A DNA stretch of 64,000 bases from contig JANQRB010000073.1 in NCBI GenBank assembly GCA_028284775.1, positions 1 through 64,000 of the forward strand, given 5' to 3'. Below are positions 16,399 to 25,076 of this stretch, in pieces. Position 1 is the stretch's first letter; each line of letters begins with the position of its first letter. The notes under the pieces were generated by a model. It did no database searches. It was not told the DNA's origin and saw only the letters and a list, made by a program, of their open reading frames with translations. The translations under genes were made by a program, and so were the position numbers. Source of the DNA: Candidatus Kapaibacterium sp. Lineage in GTDB: Bacteria; Bacteroidota; Ignavibacteria; Kapaibacteriales; UBA7675.

Positions 16399-18831
16399 TT
16401 AGCGGCCGAACTGGAAGTGAAATTGCCAGCCCGAGCGGTCGCCCGACTCGCCGACCGGATCAAATCCGAAGCCGTAATCAAAGCCGAGCAGGCCGATCGG
16501 CTGCAGGAGAATTCGCATACCCAGGCCCGCTGAGCGCTTCAGATCGAAAGGGTCGCTGGTCGATAAACCAGTCCAGACATTGCCGGCCTCGGCGAAGCCC
16601 AGCAGATAAATAGGCATCGGACTGAGAGACAGGGCAAAGCGCAATTCGGCTACATAGCGCGTCATAAACCGGCCGCCGATAATATTGCCGTTTTCGTTCC
16701 GCGGGCCGATGTCTTCATCCTGATAACCACGTAAAGGCGTGACCGCGAAGCCGCCCAGGCCATTGCCGCCCATCCGGTAGATTTCGGTCGGTGGAATCGT
16801 CGTGTCGGATTCAAAACCTACCACGTAACCCCACTGACTGCTCAGGTAGAGCACCAGGCGGTTGAATCCGCCGATTTTCATGAGGGGGTTGTATTGCTCG
16901 AAGGTGATGTCGTTCTTAAAATAGTCCGTGCTGCCGATGCCCAGCGATCCAAAGGCATACTGCGTCGCAAATGAAAAGCGCGAGCCTTCGCTGGGAAAAA
17001 GGATATTGTCCAGATTCGTACGCGAGATGGATTGGCGGAGACTGATTTCAGTGCTGAGCCCCGTTGAGGTGCCGGTGCCGTCGTCGCGGATATCGTTGCG
17101 GAGGTAGCGCAGCTGATAATCGAGTCGGAACCAGTCGTCAGGCCAGGAGAGTCGCCGGCCGATGTTGACCGAGACGCCGGTCCGCCGGATGTCGAAGCTA
17201 CTGCGCTGCCGCGAGTCGAAGAGGTTAAAACCGAAGGTCAGGGGTTCGTCATTAACCCAGGGCTCGGTAAAGCCCAGGGTGAAGGTCCGCAGGCTGTTGG
17301 ATCCGCCGAACTGCCATTCGAAGCGGAATACCTGGCCGGCGCCGCCCGTCAGCGGCTCCGATATCGAGAAGTTATTCAGTGTAACGCCGATCGAACCGGT
17401 GATGCCGAATGAGCCGGCAAAACCGACCGAAGCGTTGAAGGTGTCGCTGGAACGTTCCTCCACGTTAAAGGCCACATCCACGCGCGAATTGTCCACCCGA
17501 TTGATCTCGGGGCGCAGGGTTTCGGGGTTGAAATAATTCAACACACCCAAACCGCGAATGCTGCGGATAATGGCCGAGCGATTGAAGTAGTCGCCTGGCC
17601 GCACGAATAACTCGCGCCGGACCACTTTATCGTGTGTCTTGGTGTTGCCCTTAATGTCGACGCGCCGGACGGTAAACTGGTTGTTTTCACGGATACGAAT
17701 GAGAATATCGACCGAATCATTGCCGATGCGGCGGATATCGGATTGCGGATCGACCATCAGGTAGCCGTTGTCGAGGTAGAGCGATGCGACATCCGTCTGG
17801 TTCTCGTTGCCTTTCAGATTCAGATTGAAGCGCTCCTCATCGAAAACATCGCCTTCTTCGAAGTCCAGTCGCTGTTTCAGCCTCTCGTTGGGGTAAACGA
17901 CGTTGCCCTCGAAATCGATCGACCGGACATAAACCTGTTGGCCTTCGGTGACAGTAAAATGCAGCTGGACCGCTTCATGATTGTTGTTGTAGGCGACTGA
18001 ATCATTCACAAGAGTGGCATCCAGGTAGCCATTGCGCCGATAAAATGCAATCAGGTTCTTTTTACCCGTTTCATATTCTTCCAGGTCGAATTTATCGGAG
18101 CGCCAGAACTGCCACCAGGACTTTGTGTTAACTTCATCGAGCGCCGAGATAAGCTCATCATCCGAAAAAGCATTGTTGCCTTCGAAAAAGATCGACTGGA
18201 CGAAGAAGTCGTTGCCCTCTTCGATATCGATCACAAGCCGCGAGTAATTCGCGGTATCCGTTGCCTCGATTGCGTAGCTGACCTCCGTGAAAGGACGGCC
18301 TTCTTCCTCATAGAGCTCTCTGACGCGTTTGGCGGCCTGAAAGCCATCGTAATCCCGCAAGATATCGCCGCGATACTTAGCGATTGCCAGGCGAATATCT
18401 TCCGAGCTGATATCGTCATTGCCCGAGATGACTATTTCATTCAGACGCGGGTATTCAACCACGACGATTTTTAGCACGATGCCGAGCGGCGTCAGCTTGT
18501 CGACAGTTATGGCGATGCGGTCGAACTGCTTGCGTCCCCACAATTTGCTGACGGCATTCTGGATCTTTTCATTCTGCAGGACATTCGCCTGATCGATAAC
18601 GACTTCTTCGCCTTCGCGCAGGCCGGAGAGGGCGATAATAGTTGCGCGATCGGCATAGACATTGCCTTCCACAATGATATCGAGGATTTTGTACACGCTA
18701 TTGGACTGCGCCATGCCAACAGCATTCAGGGAAGCCGCCAGTACAAGAATGAGCGGTACCAGCCGCTTCAGGTCAAGGAATCTTAATACTGCCCAGCAGG
18801 CGCTGAACGAATGATTGATCACGTGATTCAT
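16399..18831 (-). CDS. bamA: Outer-membrane protein assembly factor BamA
   Basis: With the start at 18831 the protein has 810 residues: a hydrophobic signal segment (LVPLILVLAASLNAVGMAQS), about five POTRA domains, and a C-terminal 16-strand Omp85 barrel ending GWQFHFQFGR. POTRA markers include IVEGNVYADRATI, FEGNNAFSDDELI and IDFEGNVVYPNERL. The barrel lid-lock region has GGNGLGGFAVTPLRGYQDE, matching the conserved G-x-RG loop pattern. BamA folds and inserts beta-barrel proteins. Its 5' end overlaps the uppS 3' end by about 59 bases. An in-frame ATG at 18897 would extend the overlap, so the exact start is uncertain. Confidence 0.95.
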   Translation of the reverse strand: MNHVINHSFSACWAVLRFLDLKRLVPLILVLAASLNAVGMAQSNSVYKILDIIVEGNVYADRATIIALSGLREGEEVVIDQANVLQNEKIQNAVSKLWGRKQFDRIAITVDKLTPLGIVLKIVVVEYPRLNEIVISGNDDISSEDIRLAIAKYRGDILRDYDGFQAAKRVRELYEEEGRPFTEVSYAIEATDTANYSRLVIDIEEGNDFFVQSIFFEGNNAFSDDELISALDEVNTKSWWQFWRSDKFDLEEYETGKKNLIAFYRRNGYLDATLVNDSVAYNNNHEAVQLHFTVTEGQQVYVRSIDFEGNVVYPNERLKQRLDFEEGDVFDEERFNLNLKGNENQTDVASLYLDNGYLMVDPQSDIRRIGNDSVDILIRIRENNQFTVRRVDIKGNTKTHDKVVRRELFVRPGDYFNRSAIIRSIRGLGVLNYFNPETLRPEINRVDNSRVDVAFNVEERSSDTFNASVGFAGSFGITGSIGVTLNNFSISEPLTGGAGQVFRFEWQFGGSNSLRTFTLGFTEPWVNDEPLTFGFNLFDSRQRSSFDIRRTGVSVNIGRRLSWPDDWFRLDYQLRYLRNDIRDDGTGTSTGLSTEISLRQSISRTNLDNILFPSEGSRFSFATQYAFGSLGIGSTDYFKNDITFEQYNPLMKIGGFNRLVLYLSSQWGYVVGFESDTTIPPTEIYRMGGNGLGGFAVTPLRGYQDEDIGPRNENGNIIGGRFMTRYVAELRFALSLSPMPIYLLGFAEAGNVWTGLSTSDPFDLKRSAGLGMRILLQPIGLLGFDYGFGFDPVGESGDRSGWQFHFQFGR

Positions 18832-19609
18832 CCGCGATTTGTTGTGATGTCTTGCCAAAACGTCGTTCCCGATTCTGGTAATCACGAAGGGCTTCATACA
18901 ATTCGTTTCTCCGAAATTCCGGCCAAAATTTGTCTGTTATGTAAATTTCGGCGTAGGCCGACTCCCACAACAGGAAATTACTCAGGCGCATTTCGCCGCT
19001 GGTGCGAATCATTAAATCCGGCTCCGGCAGCGAGTTGGTAAGGAGGTAAGAAGAAACGGATTCTTCGGTAATATCTTCCGGCGACACTTTTCCGCGGCGT
19101 ACATCCAGCGCTATCGTCTGAATTGCGCGCACGATGTCCCAGCGGCCGCTATACGACAGCGCCAGCGTAAGCGTCAAGCCCGTATTATCCTTCATTGTTT
19201 CGATGCTTTCAAAAAGCTGCCGCTGCACTTTTTTGGGCAGGGCATTGAGCTTGCCGATGGCACGCAGACGTACATTGTTGGCATGCAGCTCTTTCTTTTC
19301 GCTGCGAAGGTAACGCGACAGCAAATCCATCAATACATTGACTTCCGCCTGAGGACGGCGCCAGTTTTCCATTGAAAAGGCGTAGAGCGTAACGTTTTTG
19401 AGACCGAGCTGCGACGCCGCCTTGACAATGTCGCGGACACTCTCGATTCCTTCGCGATGGCCCGCGACGCGGGCTTTACCCTGCTCCTGCGCCCAGCGGC
19501 CGTTACCGTCCATAATAAATGCAATGTGAGCTGGGAGCCCACCGGCGGCGCGCAATTCGCTTTGAATCCGCTTGTCGCCGCCCGACTGTTCTTTTATCCA
19601 ATCAACCAT
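18773..19609 (-). CDS. uppS: Undecaprenyl diphosphate synthase (isoprenyl transferase)
   Basis: The 278-residue cis-prenyltransferase shows HIAFIMDGNGRWAQEQGK with the catalytic Asp, then YAFSMENWRRP and the C-terminal substrate block DLMIRTSGEMRLSNFLLWESAYAE (split here from a longer conserved run). It condenses isopentenyl units to undecaprenyl diphosphate, the lipid carrier for peptidoglycan and surface polysaccharide. The start MVDWIKEQSGG at 19609 is preferred to an in-frame start 17 codons earlier. It is the first gene of the envelope cluster leading to bamA, the Skp pair and the lpx genes. Confidence 0.97.
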   Translation of the reverse strand: MVDWIKEQSGGDKRIQSELRAAGGLPAHIAFIMDGNGRWAQEQGKARVAGHREGIESVRDIVKAASQLGLKNVTLYAFSMENWRRPQAEVNVLMDLLSRYLRSEKKELHANNVRLRAIGKLNALPKKVQRQLFESIETMKDNTGLTLTLALSYSGRWDIVRAIQTIALDVRRGKVSPEDITEESVSSYLLTNSLPEPDLMIRTSGEMRLSNFLLWESAYAEIYITDKFWPEFRRNELYEALRDYQNRERRFGKTSQQIADESRDQSFVQRLLGSIKIP

Positions 19610-19821
19610 GCGTAAAAATACCCGGTACCTGGCTAGGGTTAGACTAAGCAAAAAACACAAAAGTACCGCTATTTACAACGAATCGCAAGGGCGGAAGACC
19701 TCTCATGTATTTGCGACAATTGCCGTGTTTTACACGGTCAGGCCGGGAAGTGTTCACAATTCAATTGAAGGAATTTTTGCAAATTACTGCATTTCAAACC
19801 GCGAGAGAAAGGGAATTCGCA

Positions 19822-20556
19822 ATGACCGAGCTCCGGAGCGAGACGCAAAGGCTGCGTGACAAACGCGTATGGATTACCGGTGCCAGCCGCGGCATCGGCC
19901 GGGCGCTGGCGGAAGCCCTGGCAGCGCAGGGCGCACATCTGGTTTTGAGCGCTCGCAGCGCCGATGAACTGCATTCGCTGGCCAAATCGCTGGCGGAGCG
20001 TTCCAGGGTACGGGCGCTGCCCTGCGACCTCGGCCGGGCGGATGATGTTGCCGCCGCCGCCGCAATAGCAGCGGAACAGGGCGACATCGATATTCTGATC
20101 AACAATGCCGGCATGGGTGTCTTTAAGCCCCTGACGGAGCTGAGTATAGACGAGTTCGACGCGATGATGAATATTAATATGCGTGCCGCCTTCCTCTGTA
20201 CCCGAGCGGTGCTGCCGGCGATGCTCTCGAATCGAGCCGGCACGATCGTCAATATTAACTCGGTGGCCGCACAGACGGCATTTCAGGGCTGCACGGCCTA
20301 TGGCGCTTCAAAAGCCGCCCTGCTGGCATTCAGCCGCTCGCTGCGGGCCGAGGTTCGCGAGCAGGGCATCAAGGTACTGGACATGATACCCGGCGCCACC
20401 GCTACGTCAATCTGGAGTGAGGAGGCGCTGGCTCAGCATGGCGAAGTCATGATGCAGGCCGCCGACCTGGCCGGACTTGCTGTCGATCTGTTGAGCGGCA
20501 ATCCACGGATGATGATAGAAGAAATCGTCATTCGCCCGCAAAATGGCGACCTGTGA
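19822..20556 (+). CDS. Short-chain dehydrogenase/reductase
   Basis: This 244-residue classical SDR has the cofactor loop TGASRGIGRALAEAL near residue 17, NNAGMGVF near residue 93, a catalytic Ser in NSVAAQTAFQG and the YxxxK pair in YGASKAAL. It should be an NAD(P)-dependent oxidoreductase; the substrate is unknown. The start ATG at 19822 is chosen because MTELRSETQRLRDKRVWITG gives a normal family N-terminus. The open frame extends 39 codons upstream into the uppS divergent promoter region, with no coding sign. Confidence 0.92.
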   Translation: MTELRSETQRLRDKRVWITGASRGIGRALAEALAAQGAHLVLSARSADELHSLAKSLAERSRVRALPCDLGRADDVAAAAAIAAEQGDIDILINNAGMGVFKPLTELSIDEFDAMMNINMRAAFLCTRAVLPAMLSNRAGTIVNINSVAAQTAFQGCTAYGASKAALLAFSRSLRAEVREQGIKVLDMIPGATATSIWSEEALAQHGEVMMQAADLAGLAVDLLSGNPRMMIEEIVIRPQNGDL

Positions 20557-20673
20557 TTTTTAGCGTAGGAACTGTTCAATGGCGGCGAGTATCATGACTC
20601 GATCGCCGGAAGGCTACAGGCGCAGGACCGACAAGGGCAGAATTTCAGTTGCGACACAAGTGATGGCAGGATT

Positions 20674-22560
20674 ATGCACAAGGACGAAAAGGCGATGGAG
20701 AAAGAACAAGAGGCCCAAGGTCCGCTGCCGGCAATTTCGCTGGATGAAAAGCTGGCGGGGCTGCCAAAAGAGAACGGCGTCTACCTGTTCAAAAATCTGA
20801 AAGGGGACATAATCTATATCGGCAAAGCCAAAGTTTTGCGGAACCGCGTGCGTTCGTACTTTCAATCCGGCCGGCCGGTCGACGGCAAAACACGGGCATT
20901 GGTGCGTAACATCGCCGATCTCGAAATCATCGTCACCGATTCGGAAGTAGAAGCGCTGATTCTGGAAAACACGCTCATTAAGCAGCATAAGCCGCGCTAC
21001 AATGTCAACCTGAAGGATGATAAATCCTATCCCTACATTCGCATCACCAAGGAGCCTTTCCCGCGCATCTTTCCGACCCGCAAACTCATCAAAGACGGCA
21101 GCAAGTACCTGGGGCCTTATACGGATGTTAAATCCATGAAGTATGTGCTCAAAACGATCAAGACGCTGTTTCCTATCCGTTCCTGCGATTTGGATTTAAC
21201 GGAAGCCAAAATTGCCGAAGGCCGATTCAAGGTCTGTCTGGATTACCAGATCCGGCGTTGCGAGGGCCCCTGCGAAGGCTATGTGGATTACGAGCACTAC
21301 AACAGCATGATACGGCTGGCGGTGCAGGTGCTTAAGGGCAAAACGCGTGATGTGGAGCGCACGCTGGAAGCGCAAATGATGGAACGCGCCGCCGCGCAGA
21401 ACTTCGAAGAGGCGGCCGTGCTGCGTAACCGTCTGCAGCTATTGCGCGAATATTCCGCCAAACAGAAAGTGCTTTCCACCGAACCCGTCGATCGCGATAT
21501 TATGTCTCTGGCGCGTAACAGCAGGGATGCCTGTGCCGTGATTTTCAAAGTGCGCGACGGCAAGCTTATCGGCAAACAGCATTTTTACATAGCCAATCAC
21601 GACGACAAAAGGGACGAAGAGCTGTTGCAATCGACATTTGAGCGTTTTTATCTGGAAAGCGATGATGTGCCCGAGGAGATCTTTTTGCCTTTTGACCTGG
21701 CCAACCGGGCCGTTCTGCTGACCTGGTTGCTGAAGAAGCGCGCTGCGCGGGTCGATATAATCGTTCCTAAAATCGGCGACAAACTCAAATTGGTGCGAAT
21801 GGTAGAAGCCAATGCACGATTTCTTCTGGGCGAGCTGGAGCTGCAGCGCCTGAAACGGGAGCAAACGGTGCCCCGCGCGGTGATGTCGCTGCAGCGCGAC
21901 CTGCGTCTCAAGCGAACCCCTCGTCGTATCGACTGCTTTGACAATTCACACATCCAGGGCAGCGAGACCGTTTCGTCTATGGTTGTTTTCGTCGACGGCA
22001 AAGCGCGCAAGTCCGAGTATCGGAAATATAAGATCACGACGGTTGAGGGTGTGGACGACTTTCTGGCGATGGCCGAAGTGCTGCGCCGGCGATATACGCG
22101 GATGCTCCGCGAGGAGTCCGAGCGTCCCGACCTCATAATCGTCGACGGAGGCAAAGGACAGCTTTCAGCCGCCGTCGCCATCTTGAAGGATCTGGAGCTT
22201 TTCGACGCGATTCCCGTCATCGGCCTGGCCAAACGACTGGAAGAAGTTTTTGTGCCGGGTGAGTCCGAAGCCTTGCTGCTGCCTAAATCTTCATCGAGTT
22301 TAAAGCTGTTGCAGCAATTGCGGGATGAAGCCCACCGCTTTGCTATCACTTTTCACCGATCGCTGCGCGATAAACGAACCTTGCGCACGCAACTGACGGA
22401 CATCCCGGGCATCGGTCAGAAAACGGCGCAGAAATTGTTAATCGAGTTCGGCTCCGTCGAAGGCGTACGCAATGCGACCGTAACGGATCTGGAAGCCCTG
22501 ATCGGCAACAAGAGTGCCGAGAAAGTTTATACCTTTTTTAAGGGCGAAGACGCCGAGTAA
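20674..22560 (+). CDS. uvrC: Excinuclease ABC subunit C
   Basis: The 628-residue nuclease has all UvrC parts. A GIY-YIG domain (GVYLF and IIYIGKAKVLRNRVRSYF) makes the 3' incision. The UVR helical pair is near residues 228-260. An RNase H-like 5'-incision domain has RIDCFDNSHIQGSETVSSM and LIIVDGGKGQLSAA, and the C-terminal helix-hairpin-helix has ITDIPGIGQKTAQ-like sequence near residue 576. It cuts on both sides of a DNA lesion in complex with UvrB. Met at codon 8 is an alternative start. Length is normal. Confidence 0.98.
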   Translation: MHKDEKAMEKEQEAQGPLPAISLDEKLAGLPKENGVYLFKNLKGDIIYIGKAKVLRNRVRSYFQSGRPVDGKTRALVRNIADLEIIVTDSEVEALILENTLIKQHKPRYNVNLKDDKSYPYIRITKEPFPRIFPTRKLIKDGSKYLGPYTDVKSMKYVLKTIKTLFPIRSCDLDLTEAKIAEGRFKVCLDYQIRRCEGPCEGYVDYEHYNSMIRLAVQVLKGKTRDVERTLEAQMMERAAAQNFEEAAVLRNRLQLLREYSAKQKVLSTEPVDRDIMSLARNSRDACAVIFKVRDGKLIGKQHFYIANHDDKRDEELLQSTFERFYLESDDVPEEIFLPFDLANRAVLLTWLLKKRAARVDIIVPKIGDKLKLVRMVEANARFLLGELELQRLKREQTVPRAVMSLQRDLRLKRTPRRIDCFDNSHIQGSETVSSMVVFVDGKARKSEYRKYKITTVEGVDDFLAMAEVLRRRYTRMLREESERPDLIIVDGGKGQLSAAVAILKDLELFDAIPVIGLAKRLEEVFVPGESEALLLPKSSSSLKLLQQLRDEAHRFAITFHRSLRDKRTLRTQLTDIPGIGQKTAQKLLIEFGSVEGVRNATVTDLEALIGNKSAEKVYTFFKGEDAE

Positions 22561-22630
22561 CAGGGGACGGCAGCCGGGCGCCATCGAGCTGCAGCAGACT
22601 TCTATTCGAATGACTAATGGAGATCGAGTT

Positions 22631-23215
22631 ATGAGCGGGCATTTTATTACTTCCCTGGTTTTCAGGTTGTTAGGGCTGTATATCGTTATCCAGGTTTTCC
22701 CAATGCTGCAATCCCTGGGCATTGTGCTCTCGGATGAAATCATGCGGGAGGATCCATTCTTCCTCCTTAACGCCGTGACGATGGTCGTGCTGCCGCTGCT
22801 GGCTCAGTTGGCCATCGGCGGGGCTTTAATGCGCTACAGCGATGACCTGGCACAGCGCTTTATGCCGCAAACTCCTCAGGATGACCAAGCCGCGCCGGCG
22901 GGACCCTCGACGACGAAACCGGGGTATATCCAGGCCGTCCTGTTTTCAGCTATCGGCCTGTTCGTCATCGCCACGTCTCTACCCGCAATCGTGAATCAGG
23001 CCTCGCTCTATCTGCGTTTTGTGTCGGAGGCCCCGGAAGACAGGGTCGACCATCTTGTCGATTCGACAAGATGGTCGACTGTCGGTCACGTCCTGAAGCT
23101 GCTGACCGGCCTGCTGTTGTTCTTCGCTTCGCGTCGGCTGAGCCGATGGTGGCACGCAAAGATCTGGCGCGAGGCCGAAGGAGGGGATGAAGCTGAAGGC
23201 CGGAAGCAGACTTAA
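22631..23215 (+). CDS. Small four-helix membrane protein of unknown function
   Basis: The 194-residue protein has about four predicted membrane segments, around residues 5-26, 45-65, 98-120 and 155-171. Short charged loops and a charged C-terminal tail rich in Glu and Arg complete it. I do not recognise a family. The ATG at 22631 is preceded by GGAG about nine bases upstream, favouring it over the in-frame ATG at 22610. It begins 70 bases after uvrC and could be co-transcribed. Its reading frame contains a perfect 35-bp interrupted palindrome at 23045-23079, placed in the loop before the last membrane segment. The last four bases overlap the convergent Nfu gene. Confidence 0.7.
   Translation: MSGHFITSLVFRLLGLYIVIQVFPMLQSLGIVLSDEIMREDPFFLLNAVTMVVLPLLAQLAIGGALMRYSDDLAQRFMPQTPQDDQAAPAGPSTTKPGYIQAVLFSAIGLFVIATSLPAIVNQASLYLRFVSEAPEDRVDHLVDSTRWSTVGHVLKLLTGLLLFFASRRLSRWWHAKIWREAEGGDEAEGRKQT
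23045..23079. repeat. Perfect 35-bp interrupted palindrome inside a coding region
   Basis: GTCGACCATCTTGTCGA is followed by one central T and then by its exact reverse complement, so two 17-bp arms match without a mismatch. It lies within the membrane-protein gene and encodes VDHLVDSTRWST. It resembles no terminator, since no T-tract follows. It could extrude as a cruciform, form a strong mRNA hairpin or bind a dimeric protein. Confidence 0.95.
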
Positions 23216-23454
23216 GATTCCCAGAGTTTAACGCAGTTTACCTGTACAAAGCGTCGGCGCAGCGTGCGTTCAACACCCAGCTTAAGAGTCATGTGCGACA
23301 CGGAGCAGCCTTCACAGGCGCCGCTAAGCTTCACATAGACGGTACCTTCCGCAAAGTGTTTAAGCTCGATACGGCCGCCGTCACGTTCCACCCAGGGGCG
23401 CACTTCGGCGTCGATGGTTTGCCGGATGGCCTGTATGAGATCGTGTTCAGACAT
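23212..23454 (-). CDS. NifU-like C-terminal domain (Nfu) iron-sulfur protein
   Basis: This 80-residue stand-alone Nfu domain carries VRPWVERDGGRIELKHF and the cluster-binding CxxC in GACEGCSVSHMTLKLGVE. Nfu proteins carry Fe-S clusters to target enzymes in the cytoplasm. Length and motif match single-domain Nfu proteins. It ends on the opposite strand to the membrane-protein gene, with a four-base overlap, and starts seven bases downstream of the MATE gene stop, so the two minus-strand genes are probably co-transcribed. Confidence 0.94.
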   Translation of the reverse strand: MSEHDLIQAIRQTIDAEVRPWVERDGGRIELKHFAEGTVYVKLSGACEGCSVSHMTLKLGVERTLRRRFVQVNCVKLWES

Positions 23455-23460
23455 TGTGCG

Positions 23461-24924
23461 TTAAACGTTTTTGACCCTCATCCACGAATTTGTGCGGACA
23501 CTGGCATAGGCGATCAGTGAAAAGAGTACGTAGCCAACAAAAATTCCAAGCCAGATCCCGTTTTGCTGCAATTCCGTCCAGGTGCTGAGAGCATAGCAGA
23601 GCGGCACCTGAATGAGAAAAAGGCTGCCGCTGACAATGAGCATTGAGCGGAAAGTCATCCCGGCGCCGCTTAACAAACGGGTCGAGATGATGCCGAGGAG
23701 AAAAAACGGATAGGCAAAGACGGCGATACTGAGATACTCCGAAGTATAGCCGACAACCGCCGGGTCGCCGACCGACGTTTCGGGCACGAAAATGTCGGCG
23801 ATCGGCGCCGCGAAAATATAGGCGATGGCGCCAAGTACGCCCACAACCAGCAGCGTCTGCCAGAACGAAGCGTTAAAATATTGATACACGCGTTTCACCT
23901 TGCCCGCGCCGAGGTGCTGGCCGGTAACGGTCTGGATCATAACGCCCATAGCGAAGATGGGCATCCAGGCGAAAAAATCGATGCGGGTGCCGATGAAAAA
24001 ACCCGCCGTTACCGAAGCGCCGAAGCCGCCCGCAAGCTGAAGCAGCAGCAGACGCGAAATACTCACCGAGAACATCTGCAGCGAGCTCGGAATGCCCAGA
24101 CGGGTAATGGTCGCGATGATGCCGAAATCGGGCCGGGGAATCCGGAAGTCGATTTTGATGCCGGCCTTGCCCCAGAAAAGGACCAGCAGACCCAGACCGG
24201 CCGAGACGACCTGGGCGACGACCGTACTGATGCCGGCGCCCAGAATGCCAAGCTCCGGGAAAGGACCGATGCCGAATATCAGAAAGGGATCCAGTACGGC
24301 GTTGCAGACTGCCGCAACAATGAGCAGGATCATCGGGAAAATCGAATTGCCGGTGGAGCGATAGATGCTGCTGAGTTGAAAAAAGAGAAAGTTAAACGGG
24401 ACGCCGATAATGATTGCCGAGATATAGAGCGTCGTTAACTCCCGTACTTTATCGGTCATATTCAGGAAGGCCAGGAGATACTCGATGGTGAAAAACAGGA
24501 CAATCGCTACGGCGAATGCCAGGCAACCCATCGATACCACGGCCTGGAGAGCGGTTTCACTCACTTTCCGCCAATCGCCTTCCCCGACCCGTCGCGCCAC
24601 GACGATGCCCGTTCCCATGGCGAATCCGCTCATGATCGTGAAGAGCAGAAAAAAGATGAAATCGCCCCAACCGAGAGCGGCGGTTGCGTCAGTACCCAGC
24701 TTGGAAACGAAGTAAAGGTCTACCATCGTATAGATGGCATTGATCATAAAGCTGAATATCATCGGCAGGGCGAAGATCCACATCGATGGGGTAATCGCGT
24801 CGTTGACGAGGTCGATCCGCATCGATGCCGGTTTTTTTGCTGCCTTGGCTCGTCGGTCCGTCGTCACGACCACATCAACACCACCCGCGGCCGGCCCCTG
24901 CTTTGTGTCGTTCCTCTCTTCCAT
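23461..24924 (-). CDS. MATE-family efflux transporter
   Basis: The 487-residue membrane protein has about 12 predicted helices in two similar halves. The MATE N-terminal pattern is TPSMWIFALPMIFSFMINAIYTMVDLYFVSKLG, which I cite in part, followed by LGWGDFIFFLLFTI. Halves begin again near LGIPSSLQMFSVSISRLL. Such transporters expel cationic drugs or metabolites in exchange for Na+ or H+. A polar N-terminal extension of about 45 residues precedes the first helix. It overlaps no other gene and leads directly into the Nfu gene. Confidence 0.92.
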   Translation of the reverse strand: MEERNDTKQGPAAGGVDVVVTTDRRAKAAKKPASMRIDLVNDAITPSMWIFALPMIFSFMINAIYTMVDLYFVSKLGTDATAALGWGDFIFFLLFTIMSGFAMGTGIVVARRVGEGDWRKVSETALQAVVSMGCLAFAVAIVLFFTIEYLLAFLNMTDKVRELTTLYISAIIIGVPFNFLFFQLSSIYRSTGNSIFPMILLIVAAVCNAVLDPFLIFGIGPFPELGILGAGISTVVAQVVSAGLGLLVLFWGKAGIKIDFRIPRPDFGIIATITRLGIPSSLQMFSVSISRLLLLQLAGGFGASVTAGFFIGTRIDFFAWMPIFAMGVMIQTVTGQHLGAGKVKRVYQYFNASFWQTLLVVGVLGAIAYIFAAPIADIFVPETSVGDPAVVGYTSEYLSIAVFAYPFFLLGIISTRLLSGAGMTFRSMLIVSGSLFLIQVPLCYALSTWTELQQNGIWLGIFVGYVLFSLIAYASVRTNSWMRVKNV

Positions 24925-25076
24925 ACACCTCGGTGAGACTCTTTTCCTGCCAAATAGAGTGAGCGGAGACGTGTCGCAGCAATATTTGTTTGAGCTCCTA
25001 CGCGACGAATTTTGGAACTTTTGAGACGGTCGGATAATTTTGCGCCGGACGCAAAAGTTCCTACTACCATCTCCAG

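Noticed and set aside
23881..24438. Plus-strand 185-codon frame opposite the MATE gene
   Set aside because: Its composition is extreme (Asp, Gln, Arg, Asn) and reflects hydrophobic codons on the other strand.
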